DNA from: CAIVVT01 sp052145115
Lineage (GTDB): Bacteria; Acidobacteriota; Terriglobia; Bryobacterales; Bryobacteraceae
NCBI GenBank assembly: GCA_052145115.1
Contig: JBKQPG010000028.1
Span: 1-64,000 of the forward strand
DNA length: 64,000 nt
Direction: 5' to 3'
A program made the position numbers and the translations under genes. The notes below the pieces were generated by a model. That model did no database searches, was not told where the DNA came from, and worked only from the letters and a program-made list of their open reading frames with translations. Below, one piece after another: positions 26,435 through 34,551 of the stretch; the first letter of the stretch is position 1; each line of letters begins with the position of its first letter.

Positions 26435-27137
26435 TGCCGCGGACGTGCTCACGACTGCGTGGGAGAGTCGTCGGGCAACCGGTGCCACGCCAGAATATGG
26501 GGAGGCCCTGAAATTGGCCTTCACATTCTTCTTTCGAGATCAACAGGTGCTGGAGCGGGTCGTGGAGCACAGCCTCCCCGCCCTGGCGGGGCGCAGCCAC
26601 CCCCGCATCTGGGATGCCGGCGTGGCGATGGGCCAAGAGCCTTACACTCTCTCCATCATGTTCGCCGAGCGAATGGGACATTTCGCGTTCAATAATCTGC
26701 GCATCGATGCGACCGACGTGGAGATCACGGGCCAGTTCGCCCAGATGATCGAGGCTGGCCTGTACCCGCGGGAGGAATTATCACGGCTGCCTGACGGCAT
26801 CCTGGAAAAGTACTTCGAGACTAACGGCCAACCGGGATACTTTCGCGTGATTGAGAAGATTCGGCGGCGGGTCGTCTATCAGCGGCACGATCTTCTGTCG
26901 TTCCAGGAAGTCGGTCATGGATACGCGCTGGTCTTGTGTAAGAATGTTCTGCTCCATTTCCAACAGTCGGAGAGGATCGAGGTGCTCAGAATGTTTCACC
27001 GGGCGTTGGCGCCGGGCGGCTTGCTCGCAACTGAGCAGACACAGGACATGCCACAGGAACTGGCCTCGCTATTTCAGCGGGTGATCCCTGACAGCCCATT
27101 GTTCCGTAAAATCGAGAACCCCGAATGCGGATCGTGA
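26391..27137 (+). CDS. Divergent CheR-type methyltransferase lacking the N-terminal domain
   Basis: The product (up to 248 residues) resembles the SAM-binding part of CheR: TFFFRDQQVLERV, a SAM loop DAGVAMGQEPYTLSI in place of the usual AGCSTGEEPYS, ATDV, and VLCKNVLLHF in place of FCRNVLIYF. The N-terminal receptor-docking domain of CheR is absent. A second, canonical CheR is encoded at 32723-33556. The start is unsure: ATG 26391 overlaps cheW by 44 nt, while GTG 26445 would begin after cheW. It may methylate a different target or be a decayed regulator. Confidence 0.75.
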   Translation: MRRERWISPLEGQLNAADVLTTAWESRRATGATPEYGEALKLAFTFFFRDQQVLERVVEHSLPALAGRSHPRIWDAGVAMGQEPYTLSIMFAERMGHFAFNNLRIDATDVEITGQFAQMIEAGLYPREELSRLPDGILEKYFETNGQPGYFRVIEKIRRRVVYQRHDLLSFQEVGHGYALVLCKNVLLHFQQSERIEVLRMFHRALAPGGLLATEQTQDMPQELASLFQRVIPDSPLFRKIENPECGS

Positions 27138-27799
27138 TGTTGGAAAACAGCGGCCAGGTTTATACGTCCCAGGTCTACCTGGTGCTCGGCGGCACGAGCC
27201 GGCTGGAGGACGTCAACACGCTCGTGGATGTGGGCCAGGATCCGGCCATCCTGACGAGTATCCTGCGGGCACCCACAGGGGTCGGCAAATGGCCCGTGGA
27301 ACAGGTTGTACTGACGCACAACCATTCCGATCACTGCGCACTGCTGCCGCGTGTCCGTGAGGCGTTCCATCCCCAGGTGTTTGCATTTTCTCCGAGCATC
27401 GATGGCGTCGATTGTCTGTTGCGCGACGGCGACACGATCAGAATGGGCGACGAAGCTTTTGAGGTGATCCACACGCCGGGTCACAGCAGCGAGTCGATCT
27501 GCCTCTACAACGAGACAGAGGGCGTACTCTTCGCGGGCGACTCGCCCCTGCTGATCACTTCACCAACGGGGACTTATGAGGCCGGATTTCTGGAGGCACT
27601 GGAGAAACTGTGCGCCCGCGACGTCCGGCGGATTTACTTCGGGCACGGTGCTCCGCTGACGGAGCACTGCAATGAGAGGCTGCGTGAATCGCAGAGAATG
27701 GCTGGCGAATGCTCAGCGGCCGGCGGAACGCAAGAGCGGACTGAAGACCGGGCGCCGGCGACGGCGTGGTCGATTGATAGGAATACAAGGGAGCGATGA
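27125..27799 (+). CDS. Metallo-beta-lactamase-fold protein inside the chemotaxis operon
   Basis: The 224-residue MBL-fold protein keeps a complete binuclear metal site: His65, His67, Asp69 and His70 in THNHSDH, His120 in TPGHSS, Asp139 in FAGDSP and His174 in YFGHGAP. The last 35 residues are Arg/Gly-rich and unstructured. It overlaps the upstream CheR-like gene by 13 nt and its TGA overlaps the receptor's ATG (ATGA at 27796), so production is coupled to the receptor. Enzymatic hydrolysis is possible. MBL-derived di-iron proteins acting as oxygen/iron sensors in chemotaxis operons (ODP of Treponema) offer a precedent. The HxHxDH motif here differs from the HxExDH of flavodiiron-type proteins. 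Confidence 0.85.
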   Translation: MRIVMLENSGQVYTSQVYLVLGGTSRLEDVNTLVDVGQDPAILTSILRAPTGVGKWPVEQVVLTHNHSDHCALLPRVREAFHPQVFAFSPSIDGVDCLLRDGDTIRMGDEAFEVIHTPGHSSESICLYNETEGVLFAGDSPLLITSPTGTYEAGFLEALEKLCARDVRRIYFGHGAPLTEHCNERLRESQRMAGECSAAGGTQERTEDRAPATAWSIDRNTRER

Positions 27800-30700
27800 C
27801 AATGGCAAGACAAACAAGCAACGGCCGGAGCGTTGGCTCCGGCCGAAACCAGTCCACCGGCACCGCCGTTTTGGACCACGAAGAAGCCGCCCTCAATCGT
27901 CTGGGGGTTGACAAGACAGATCTGTTCGACCTGGTGCCGCAGTCCGTCGTGGTGATGGACCGGGATCACACGATCCTGCACCTGAACGAAGCCGCCGCGC
28001 AGGCTGCCGGGAAAGCGCGCGAGGCGTGCGTCGGCGTCAAGTTCTGGAGCCTGTTCGACAATCCCGACTGCCGCGCGGGGACCTGCGCAGCGGCCCAGGC
28101 GGTGAACACAGGCAAGGTGTGCACGGGCGAGGCGCTTCGCGTCGTGCAGGGAAGGCAGATCGCTGTGGTTGTCACAGCAGCTCCCGTGTTCGACGACCGG
28201 CGCCAAGTCGTCGGGGTCGTGGAGTTGATCGTTCCCATCGATCCTGAAAAGGAAGCAAAGATTACCGCCATCGGCAAATCTCAGGCGGTGATCGAGTTCC
28301 AGATGGACGGGACGGTCATCACGGCCAACGACAACTTTCTGAAGGCGCTCGGCTACACCCTCGATGAAGTCAAGGGCCGGCATCACAGCATGTTCGTGGA
28401 TGAGGCCTACCGGCAGAGCGGCGAGTACCGCGAGTTCTGGGCCAAGCTGAACCGGGGCGAATACCAGGCCGCGGAGTACATGCGCATCGGCAAGGGCGGA
28501 AGGGAAGTCTGGATTCAGGCCTCTTACAATCCGATCCTTGATCCCAGTGGCAAACCCTTCAAGGTGGTCAAGTACGCCACTGATGTGACGCAGCAGAAAC
28601 TCGTCAGTGCCGACTATGCCGGCCAGATTGCGGCGGTAAGCAAGTCGCAGGCGGTTATCCAGTTCCAGATGGATGGGACGGTGATCACGGCCAACGACAA
28701 CTTCCTGAAGACTCTGGGCTACACTCTGGATGAGGTCAAGGGCCGGCATCACAGCATGTTTGTTGATGAGGCCTATCGGCAGAGCGGCGAATATCGCGAG
28801 TTCTGGGCCAAGCTGAATCGCGGCGAGTATCAGGCGGCGGAGTACAGGCGCATCGGCAAAGGCGGCAAGGAAGTCTGGATCCAGGCCTCCTACAATCCCA
28901 TCCTGGATCTGAACGGCAAGCCTTTCAAAGTGGTCAAGTACGCCACCGATGTGACGCAGGAGAGGGTGGCGATAAACGCAATGTTGGCGGACGCTGCCAT
29001 GCTTTCGAAGGCGGCGGTGGAGGGCAAACTGGCGACCCGCGCCGATGCCTCCAAGCACCAGGGCGACTACCGCAAGGTCGTCGAGGGCGTCAACGCCACG
29101 CTGGATGCGGTAATCGGGCCGCTGAACGTGTCCGCCGAGTACGTGGACCGCATCTCGAAGGGCGACATACCGCCCAAGATCACCGACACCTACAGCGGCG
29201 ACTTCAACGAGATCAAGAACAACCTGAACGTCTGTATCGACGCCATCAGCCGGGTGGTGGCCGACGGCGTTGCCCTGACCCAGGCGGCGGTGGAAGGCAA
29301 ACTGGCCACCCGCGCCGATGCCTCAAAGCACCAGGGCGATTTCCGCAAGGTCATCGAAGGCTTCAATCTGACGCTGGACAACGTCATCAAGCCGTTGAAC
29401 GTCTCCGCCGAGTATGTGGACCGCATCTCGAAGGGCGACATACCGCCCAAGATCACCGACACCTACAACGGCGACTTCAACGAAATCAAGAACAACCTGA
29501 ACAACTGCATTGACAACATCCGGGCGCTGGTGGCCGAGGCGGCGTTGCTGGTGAAGGCGGCGGGCGAAGGAAAGTTGGCCACCCGCGCAGACGCCACAAA
29601 GCACCAAGGCGACTATCGCAAGATGGTCGAGGGCATCAACGAGATGCTGGACGCCATCCTGTTGCCAATCGGGGAAGGCAACCGTATCCTAGCGCAGGTC
29701 AGTGCGGGAAAGATCGACGAACTGATTGCGCAGACCTACAGCGGCGACCACGAGAAGATGAAAGTGGCGGTCAATAACGTGGCCGTTGTATTGCAACGGC
29801 TGCAGAAAGAACTGGTGCGGCTGACCGAGGCATCCCGCGAAGGGCAACTCTCCGAGCGGGGCAAAGTCGACCAGTTCCAGGGCGCCTACGCCGGGATTGT
29901 GTCAGGCGTGAACGAGATGCTCGACGCCATTCTGCTGCCGATCGGCGAGGGCAACAGAGTTCTCGGGCTAGTCCGCGGAGGCAACCTGCGAGAAAAAGTC
30001 GAGATTGCCTGCAGAGGCGATCACGAAAAAATGAAGAATGCTATCAACGGCGTGCACGGTTGGCTGACTGAGTTGGTCGCCTATGTAACGAAGATCGCCA
30101 ACGGCGACATGACGGCATCGGTGGCCAAGGCTTCCGATCAGGACCAGATTCATGAGTGGCTCGTGCTGTTGAAGAACAACATCCACGCGCTGGCGGCAGA
30201 TGCGGCGTCGCTGGCCGAGGCTGCTGCTGACGGAAGGGTGGGGACCCGGGCCGACGCCACGAAGCACCACGGAGACTACCGCAAGATCATCGAGGGCGTC
30301 AACAGCACGCTGGATGCAATCGTAGAGCCCTTGAAGGTGACGGCGCAAAACGCGACGACGTTAGCCTCTTCTTCCGAAGAACTGACGGCAGTCAGCCAGC
30401 AGATGGCTGGCAACGCTGAGGAGACCGCTACGCAGGCCAACGTCGTCTCTGCGGCCAGCGAGCAGGTTTCGAAGAACGTCTCGTCGGTCGCTTCGGCCTC
30501 CGAGCAGATGCAGTCCTCAATCCGCGAGATTGCCAAGAACGCCAACGAGTCGGCTCGGGTCGCCAAGAATGCCGTCAGCGTGGCGCAGTCTACCAATGTA
30601 ACCGTGAAGAAACTGGGCGAATCCAGCCAGGAGATCGGCAACGTGATCAAGGTGATTACTTCGATCGCGCAGCAGACCAACCTGCTGGCCCTCAATGCGA

Positions 30701-31128
30701 CTATCGAGGCTGCCCGCGCCGGCGAAGCGGGCAAGGGATTTGCCGTGGTGGCCAACGAAGTGAAGGAACTAGCCAAGCAAACAGCCAAAGCCACCGAGGA
30801 TATCGGCCAGAAGATCGATGCGATCCAGGGCGATACCAAGGGGGCCGTCAAGGCGATCGAGGAGATCGGCACGATCATCAACCAGATCAACGACATCTCC
30901 AACAGCATCGCCACGGCGGTGGAAGAACAGACAGTGACCACCAACGAGATTGGCCGCAGCGTGACCGAAGCTGCCAAGGGAGTCGACGACATCGCCAAGA
31001 ACATCGGCGGCGTGGCGGTGGCGGCAAAGAATACCACACAAGGCGCGAACGACACGCAGAAAGCGTCGAAAGAACTGAGCCAGATGGCGGCCCGGCTACA
31101 GACGGTAGTGGCGAAGTTCACGTTCTGA
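27796..31128 (+). CDS. Soluble methyl-accepting chemotaxis protein with three PAS domains and a poly-HAMP array
   Basis: The 1110-residue receptor has no membrane segment. A PAS domain (about 30-150) carries four cysteines between EACVGV and TGKVCTG. Two almost identical PAS/PAC units (about 155-275 and 277-397; 122-residue period) follow. Then come HAMP-like modules with a 91-residue period (GKLATRADASKHQGDYRK ... ISKGDIPPKITDTYSGDFNEI) to about residue 850. A full MCP signalling domain ends the protein, with the hairpin tip SIAQQTNLLALNATIEAARA. No CheR-tethering pentapeptide is present at the C-terminus. The start overlaps the MBL gene stop. A cytoplasmic redox, gas or metabolite sensor is likely; the ligand is unknown. 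Confidence 0.93.
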   Translation: MTMARQTSNGRSVGSGRNQSTGTAVLDHEEAALNRLGVDKTDLFDLVPQSVVVMDRDHTILHLNEAAAQAAGKAREACVGVKFWSLFDNPDCRAGTCAAAQAVNTGKVCTGEALRVVQGRQIAVVVTAAPVFDDRRQVVGVVELIVPIDPEKEAKITAIGKSQAVIEFQMDGTVITANDNFLKALGYTLDEVKGRHHSMFVDEAYRQSGEYREFWAKLNRGEYQAAEYMRIGKGGREVWIQASYNPILDPSGKPFKVVKYATDVTQQKLVSADYAGQIAAVSKSQAVIQFQMDGTVITANDNFLKTLGYTLDEVKGRHHSMFVDEAYRQSGEYREFWAKLNRGEYQAAEYRRIGKGGKEVWIQASYNPILDLNGKPFKVVKYATDVTQERVAINAMLADAAMLSKAAVEGKLATRADASKHQGDYRKVVEGVNATLDAVIGPLNVSAEYVDRISKGDIPPKITDTYSGDFNEIKNNLNVCIDAISRVVADGVALTQAAVEGKLATRADASKHQGDFRKVIEGFNLTLDNVIKPLNVSAEYVDRISKGDIPPKITDTYNGDFNEIKNNLNNCIDNIRALVAEAALLVKAAGEGKLATRADATKHQGDYRKMVEGINEMLDAILLPIGEGNRILAQVSAGKIDELIAQTYSGDHEKMKVAVNNVAVVLQRLQKELVRLTEASREGQLSERGKVDQFQGAYAGIVSGVNEMLDAILLPIGEGNRVLGLVRGGNLREKVEIACRGDHEKMKNAINGVHGWLTELVAYVTKIANGDMTASVAKASDQDQIHEWLVLLKNNIHALAADAASLAEAAADGRVGTRADATKHHGDYRKIIEGVNSTLDAIVEPLKVTAQNATTLASSSEELTAVSQQMAGNAEETATQANVVSAASEQVSKNVSSVASASEQMQSSIREIAKNANESARVAKNAVSVAQSTNVTVKKLGESSQEIGNVIKVITSIAQQTNLLALNATIEAARAGEAGKGFAVVANEVKELAKQTAKATEDIGQKIDAIQGDTKGAVKAIEEIGTIINQINDISNSIATAVEEQTVTTNEIGRSVTEAAKGVDDIAKNIGGVAVAAKNTTQGANDTQKASKELSQMAARLQTVVAKFTF

Positions 31129-31145
31129 ACGATTCCAGGGTTTGG

Positions 31146-31184
31146 GGCTGGCCCGGCGCGCACAACGCATCCGCCGGGCCAGCC
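31146..31184 (+). terminator. Perfect 13-bp hairpin between receptor gene and cheY
   Basis: GGCTGGCCCGGCG (31146-31158) and CGCCGGGCCAGCC (31172-31184) are perfect complements with a 13-nt loop. They lie between the receptor stop and cheY. No T-run follows, so this may be a partial terminator, an RNA-processing or a stability element that lowers expression of the downstream cheY-cheB-cheR-cheX genes relative to the receptor. Confidence 0.55.
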
Positions 31185-31206
31185 TCAATCGACCAATACA
31201 GGTGAA

Positions 31207-31584
31207 ATGATGGCGAAAGCGCTCATCGTGGACGATTCGAGAGCCGTTCGAATGATCCTCTCCAAGACCCTGAGGGAACTTGGGTTTGAGGTTTGTGAAG
31301 CGGGCAACGGAAGAGAGGCGCTGGATGTAATCGAAGCTGAAAAGAACGCGGTGACGCTGGTTCTCGCGGACTGGAACATGCCCGAGATCAACGGACTGGA
31401 GCTACTCAAGCGGTTGCGCCAGAACCCTGGACTGTCCTCTCTGGTGGTGGTCATGGTCACCACCGAGACCGAACTGGACCAGATGGCGGCAGCCTTGGAG
31501 GCTGGCGCCAACGAGTACGTCATGAAGCCATTCACCAGGGACATCCTCGTGGAAAAGCTCCAGCTTGTGGGGGTCCATCCCTGA
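31207..31584 (+). CDS. cheY: CheY-like response regulator
   Basis: This 125-residue stand-alone receiver has the acidic pair in ALIVDDSRAV, phosphoacceptor Asp in LVLADWNMPEING, Thr in MVTTET and Lys in YVMKPF. It resembles CheY, the phospho-output of CheA to the motor. AGGTGA precedes the start; ATG 31207 or 31210 is possible. Its 3' end is 13 nt before the cheB start. Confidence 0.92.
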   Translation: MMAKALIVDDSRAVRMILSKTLRELGFEVCEAGNGREALDVIEAEKNAVTLVLADWNMPEINGLELLKRLRQNPGLSSLVVVMVTTETELDQMAAALEAGANEYVMKPFTRDILVEKLQLVGVHP

Positions 31585-31597
31585 AGAGGGAGTAGAC

Positions 31598-32713
31598 ATG
31601 GCGGCGCTGATAAGACGGTTGCTCCGACCAGGGGAGCGAATCCGAGTGCTGGTAGTGGACGATTCGGTGGTCATCCGGCGCCTGGTCACTCATGCCCTTG
31701 AGGAGGATGCGGCGCTCGATGTGGTCGGGGCGGCCGCGAACGGCGCCATCGCACTGCAACGGATCCCGCAGTTCAATCCCGACGTTTTGACGTTGGATAT
31801 CGAGATGCCGGAGATGGATGGTTTAGAGGTGTTGCGGCGGGTGCGGCGCGACTATCCCCAGCTGCGGACCATCATGTTCAGCACGCTCACGGAACGCGGC
31901 GCGGCGGTGACCCTGGAGGCATTGACCTTGGGGGCAGACGACTACGTGACAAAGGCTTCCAACGAAGGGTCGCTGGATCGTTCGATGATGCGCTTGCGGG
32001 AACAGCTGGTGCCGAAGATCAAACAGTTCTTCCACTTGGCTGGAGAATCCTGCACCGCGGCCCGACCGGCGCCCCTGGCTGTCGCTGCGAAAGCGACGGA
32101 GAGGTGGGTCGCGTCGATCCCACCCGGCGCAAAGGCGCGGCCGAAGGCAGTGGTGATCGGAGTCTCCACGGGGGGACCGACGGCGCTGGGAGCGATCCTG
32201 CCAGAATTGCCGGCCGGGTTTCCGCTACCGGTTCTGGTGGTGCAGCACATGCCTCCGCTGTTCACCCGGCTGCTGGCCGAACGTCTTCACTCCACCTGCC
32301 GGCTGCCGGTCGAAGAAGCGCGGCAGGGTGACCTGGTGGAAGCGGGCAAGATCCTGATTGCCCCTGGGGACTTTCATTTGAAGGTGGCCACCAGGAGCGG
32401 CGGAGTGCATGTGTCTCTAGATCAGTCGCCGCCGCAGAACTCCTGCCGTCCTGCCGTCGACGCGCTTTTTGCTTCAGTCGGGGACGTGTATGGCGGCGCA
32501 GTCATTGCCGTGATTCTGACCGGCATGGGGCAAGACGGGTTGAGGGGCGTGGAGATTCTCAGGGCACAGGGGGCTAGCGTCCTGGCTCAGGATGAAGCTT
32601 CGAGTGTGGTGTGGGGCATGCCCGGAGCGGTGGTGAATGCGGGCCTGGCCGATCGCGTGCTGCCGCTCGAGCAGGTTGTCCCGGAGATCCTGCGGATGAC
32701 GGGCCGAGCGTAA
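31598..32713 (+). CDS. cheB: Chemotaxis methylesterase/deamidase CheB
   Basis: The 371-residue CheB has a receiver (about 12-135; VLVVDDSVVIRR, Asp in TLDIEMPEMDG) and a methylesterase domain (about 185-368). The catalytic triad is visible in GVSTGGP (Ser), VQHMPP (His) and TGMGQDG (Asp). It removes methyl groups from receptors after phosphorylation by CheA. ATG 31598 was chosen for the GAGGGAG 5 nt upstream. Confidence 0.94.
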   Translation: MAALIRRLLRPGERIRVLVVDDSVVIRRLVTHALEEDAALDVVGAAANGAIALQRIPQFNPDVLTLDIEMPEMDGLEVLRRVRRDYPQLRTIMFSTLTERGAAVTLEALTLGADDYVTKASNEGSLDRSMMRLREQLVPKIKQFFHLAGESCTAARPAPLAVAAKATERWVASIPPGAKARPKAVVIGVSTGGPTALGAILPELPAGFPLPVLVVQHMPPLFTRLLAERLHSTCRLPVEEARQGDLVEAGKILIAPGDFHLKVATRSGGVHVSLDQSPPQNSCRPAVDALFASVGDVYGGAVIAVILTGMGQDGLRGVEILRAQGASVLAQDEASSVVWGMPGAVVNAGLADRVLPLEQVVPEILRMTGRA

Positions 32714-32722
32714 GGGGGCCAG

Positions 32723-33556
32723 GTGCAGTTCGCAGCGTCCACGACGGAGATTCACTCGGAGAACTACCAGTTCCTGCAGCAGCATGTCTATGCCCAATCG
32801 GGCATTGTAATTGAAGCGGACAAGCATTATCTGATCGAGAGCCGCCTTTCGCCAATCGTCCGGCAACTTGGCCTTGAATCCATCAACGACTTGTGCGCGC
32901 TGCTGCAGGCTGCGCGCACGCCGGAAGTAGGCCGCCAGGTCGTCGAGGCGATGACGACGAATGAAACTTACTTTTTCCGCGACCCCGGGCATTACGATGC
33001 CATACGTTCGGCTCTGCTGCCCAGGCTGAAGGAAGAGCGGCGAGATTCAAAGAAATTGCGTTTCTGGTCGGCCGCATCGTCGACCGGACAGGAAGCCTAC
33101 AGCCTGGCCATGCTTCTTATAGAAGCGGGGTTGGGCGATTGGAACATCCAAATCCTGGGCACCGATTTCTCCTCGCACGTTCTGGAACGCGCCCGTTCTG
33201 GCAAGTACCAGCAAATTGAGGTTAATCGGGGTCTGCCGGCGGCCCTTCTGGTGAAACATTTTCGCCGCTCCGGCGTGGACTGGCAGTTGAGCGAAACGGT
33301 GCGCCAGATGGCCCGCTTTGAAACGATCGACCTGCGCAAGAGCATGCGCGCCCTGGGTCCGTTCGACCTTGTGTTTTGCCGCAACGTCATGATTTACTTC
33401 GACGCCGAAACAAGGAAGGGCATCCTGAAGGAACTCCACGGCACGTTGTTTCGAGGTGGCTGGCTGCTGCTCGGCGGAGCCGAGACGGCGTTCGGCGTCG
33501 AGGAATGGTTCCAGCGCGAGACCGTTGGAACTGCGATCGTATACGTTGCCCATTGA
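32723..33556 (+). CDS. cheR: Chemotaxis receptor methyltransferase CheR
   Basis: The 277-residue CheR has an N-terminal helical docking domain (about 1-70) and a SAM domain with ETYFFRDP, WSAASSTGQEAYSLAM, ILGTDFSS and FDLVFCRNVMIYFD. It methylates glutamates of the receptor for adaptation. GTG start at 32723, 9 nt after the cheB stop. This is the canonical partner of CheB, in contrast to the short CheR-like protein earlier in the operon. Confidence 0.93.
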   Translation: MQFAASTTEIHSENYQFLQQHVYAQSGIVIEADKHYLIESRLSPIVRQLGLESINDLCALLQAARTPEVGRQVVEAMTTNETYFFRDPGHYDAIRSALLPRLKEERRDSKKLRFWSAASSTGQEAYSLAMLLIEAGLGDWNIQILGTDFSSHVLERARSGKYQQIEVNRGLPAALLVKHFRRSGVDWQLSETVRQMARFETIDLRKSMRALGPFDLVFCRNVMIYFDAETRKGILKELHGTLFRGGWLLLGGAETAFGVEEWFQRETVGTAIVYVAH

Positions 33557-33566
33557 GAAGAGAACC

Positions 33567-34031
33567 ATGTCAATAGACTCCAAAGTTGAGGTAGTGCCGG
33601 GCGAACTCGCGCAGATCGTAGACTCAGTATTCAGGACCATGTTGAACCTGGAAGTGGACGCCTGCGAAGCGTCCTCCGTCCCTGGCGACGATCGGTTGAC
33701 ATCCGTGGTCCACTTGGCAGGCGATTGGAACGGCGCGGTGCTCATGGAATGCAGTCGAGGGCAAGCTCGCCGCTTCGCCGGCCATTTCCTCACGATCGAT
33801 CCGCCCGAAACGGTTGACGACGACGTGCGCGATGTGCTCGGCGAACTGGCCAATATGATCGGCGGCAACTTGAAGTGCGTGCTCGCGAGTGGCATCCGGC
33901 TTTCCAGTCCCTCCGTAGTGGATGGCGGCGACTATAGCCTGCGGATCTGCGGGGTCGAGGGCCGGCAGCGGATGGCCTTTCAATGCGCCGAGGGCCTCTT
34001 CTGGGTTTCAGTCGTGACCACGCGAGCGTGA
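33567..34031 (+). CDS. cheX: CheX-type CheY-P phosphatase
   Basis: The 154-residue protein has the CheC/CheX/FliY phosphatase signature E-x3-N in VLGELANMIGGNLK near residue 95, with a single such helix as in CheX. It would dephosphorylate CheY-P and end signalling. ATG 33567 lies 10 nt after cheR; GAAGAGAA precedes it. It is the last gene of the operon. Its 3' end overlaps the tail of a recombinase fragment on the other strand, marking the boundary to the mobile-element region. Confidence 0.82.
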   Translation: MSIDSKVEVVPGELAQIVDSVFRTMLNLEVDACEASSVPGDDRLTSVVHLAGDWNGAVLMECSRGQARRFAGHFLTIDPPETVDDDVRDVLGELANMIGGNLKCVLASGIRLSSPSVVDGGDYSLRICGVEGRQRMAFQCAEGLFWVSVVTTRA

Positions 34032-34495
34032 GGCGGAAATGAGGCTGCCTTTGTGATCGACCATCCCGGTGTAGATGGCGTTGGTGAGGATCCCATGCAT
34101 CGTCCCCTTTGCAATGTGCTGACCTCCCTGGACATTCCCGTCCTCCGTGGTCCACCGCGTGGTCCGCAAGCCGCGCCGGTCCGCCTCCTGCAGGACCGGC
34201 AGTAGCGACCCACGCTCGAGGTAAAGGCCTAAGAGGGTTCGCACCTGCTCCGCCTCGTCCGGATTGACGACCGGCCGCCCGCCCTTCGGATCGATGTCGT
34301 ACCCCAGGACCGGATGGCCACCGATCCACTTCCCCTTGCGCCGAGCGGCCGACATCTTGTCACGGCTGCGTTCGGAGATGAGTTCGCGCTCGAACTGGGC
34401 AAATGACAGGAGGATGTTCAGCGTTAAGCGGCCGATTGAGGTTGTAGTGTTGAACTGCTGCGTGACCGAGAAGAAGCTCACGCCATTTTGAACTA
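34008..34495 (-). pseudogene. Serine recombinase (resolvase/large serine integrase) fragment
   Basis: The frame reads GVSFFSVTQQFNTTTSIGRL, LLSFAQFERELISERSRDK and a recombinase-domain section GHPVLGYDIDPKGGRPVVNP through HGILTNAIYTGMVDHKG. These are the end of the catalytic domain and the start of the DNA-binding part of a large serine recombinase. The N-terminal part with the catalytic Ser is missing on the IS630 side, and the C-terminal zinc-ribbon/coiled-coil part is missing on the cheX side. An apparent start codon lies in the IS630 end and is not native. Confidence 0.85.
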
Positions 34496-34516
34496 CTGAC
34501 TCCCGCATAATATAGC
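34496..34516 (+). repeat. IS630 left terminal inverted repeat
   Basis: The outer bases read CTGACTCCCGCATAATA, matching the reverse complement of the right end with one mismatch at the first base. Flanked by TA. Confidence 0.88.
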
Positions 34517-34551
34517 TGCAACCTTCAGAGCGATCCTGCGTCTAATCAGGC

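Noticed and set aside
29000..29500. Regular repeats that could suggest a CRISPR array
   Set aside because: They are 273-bp in-frame coding repeats of the HAMP modules, with no short spacers.
30276..31163. 295-residue minus-strand frame with many Ala/Ser/Leu runs, membrane-like
   Set aside because: Antisense of the receptor coiled coil; apparent hydrophobicity is a codon artefact.
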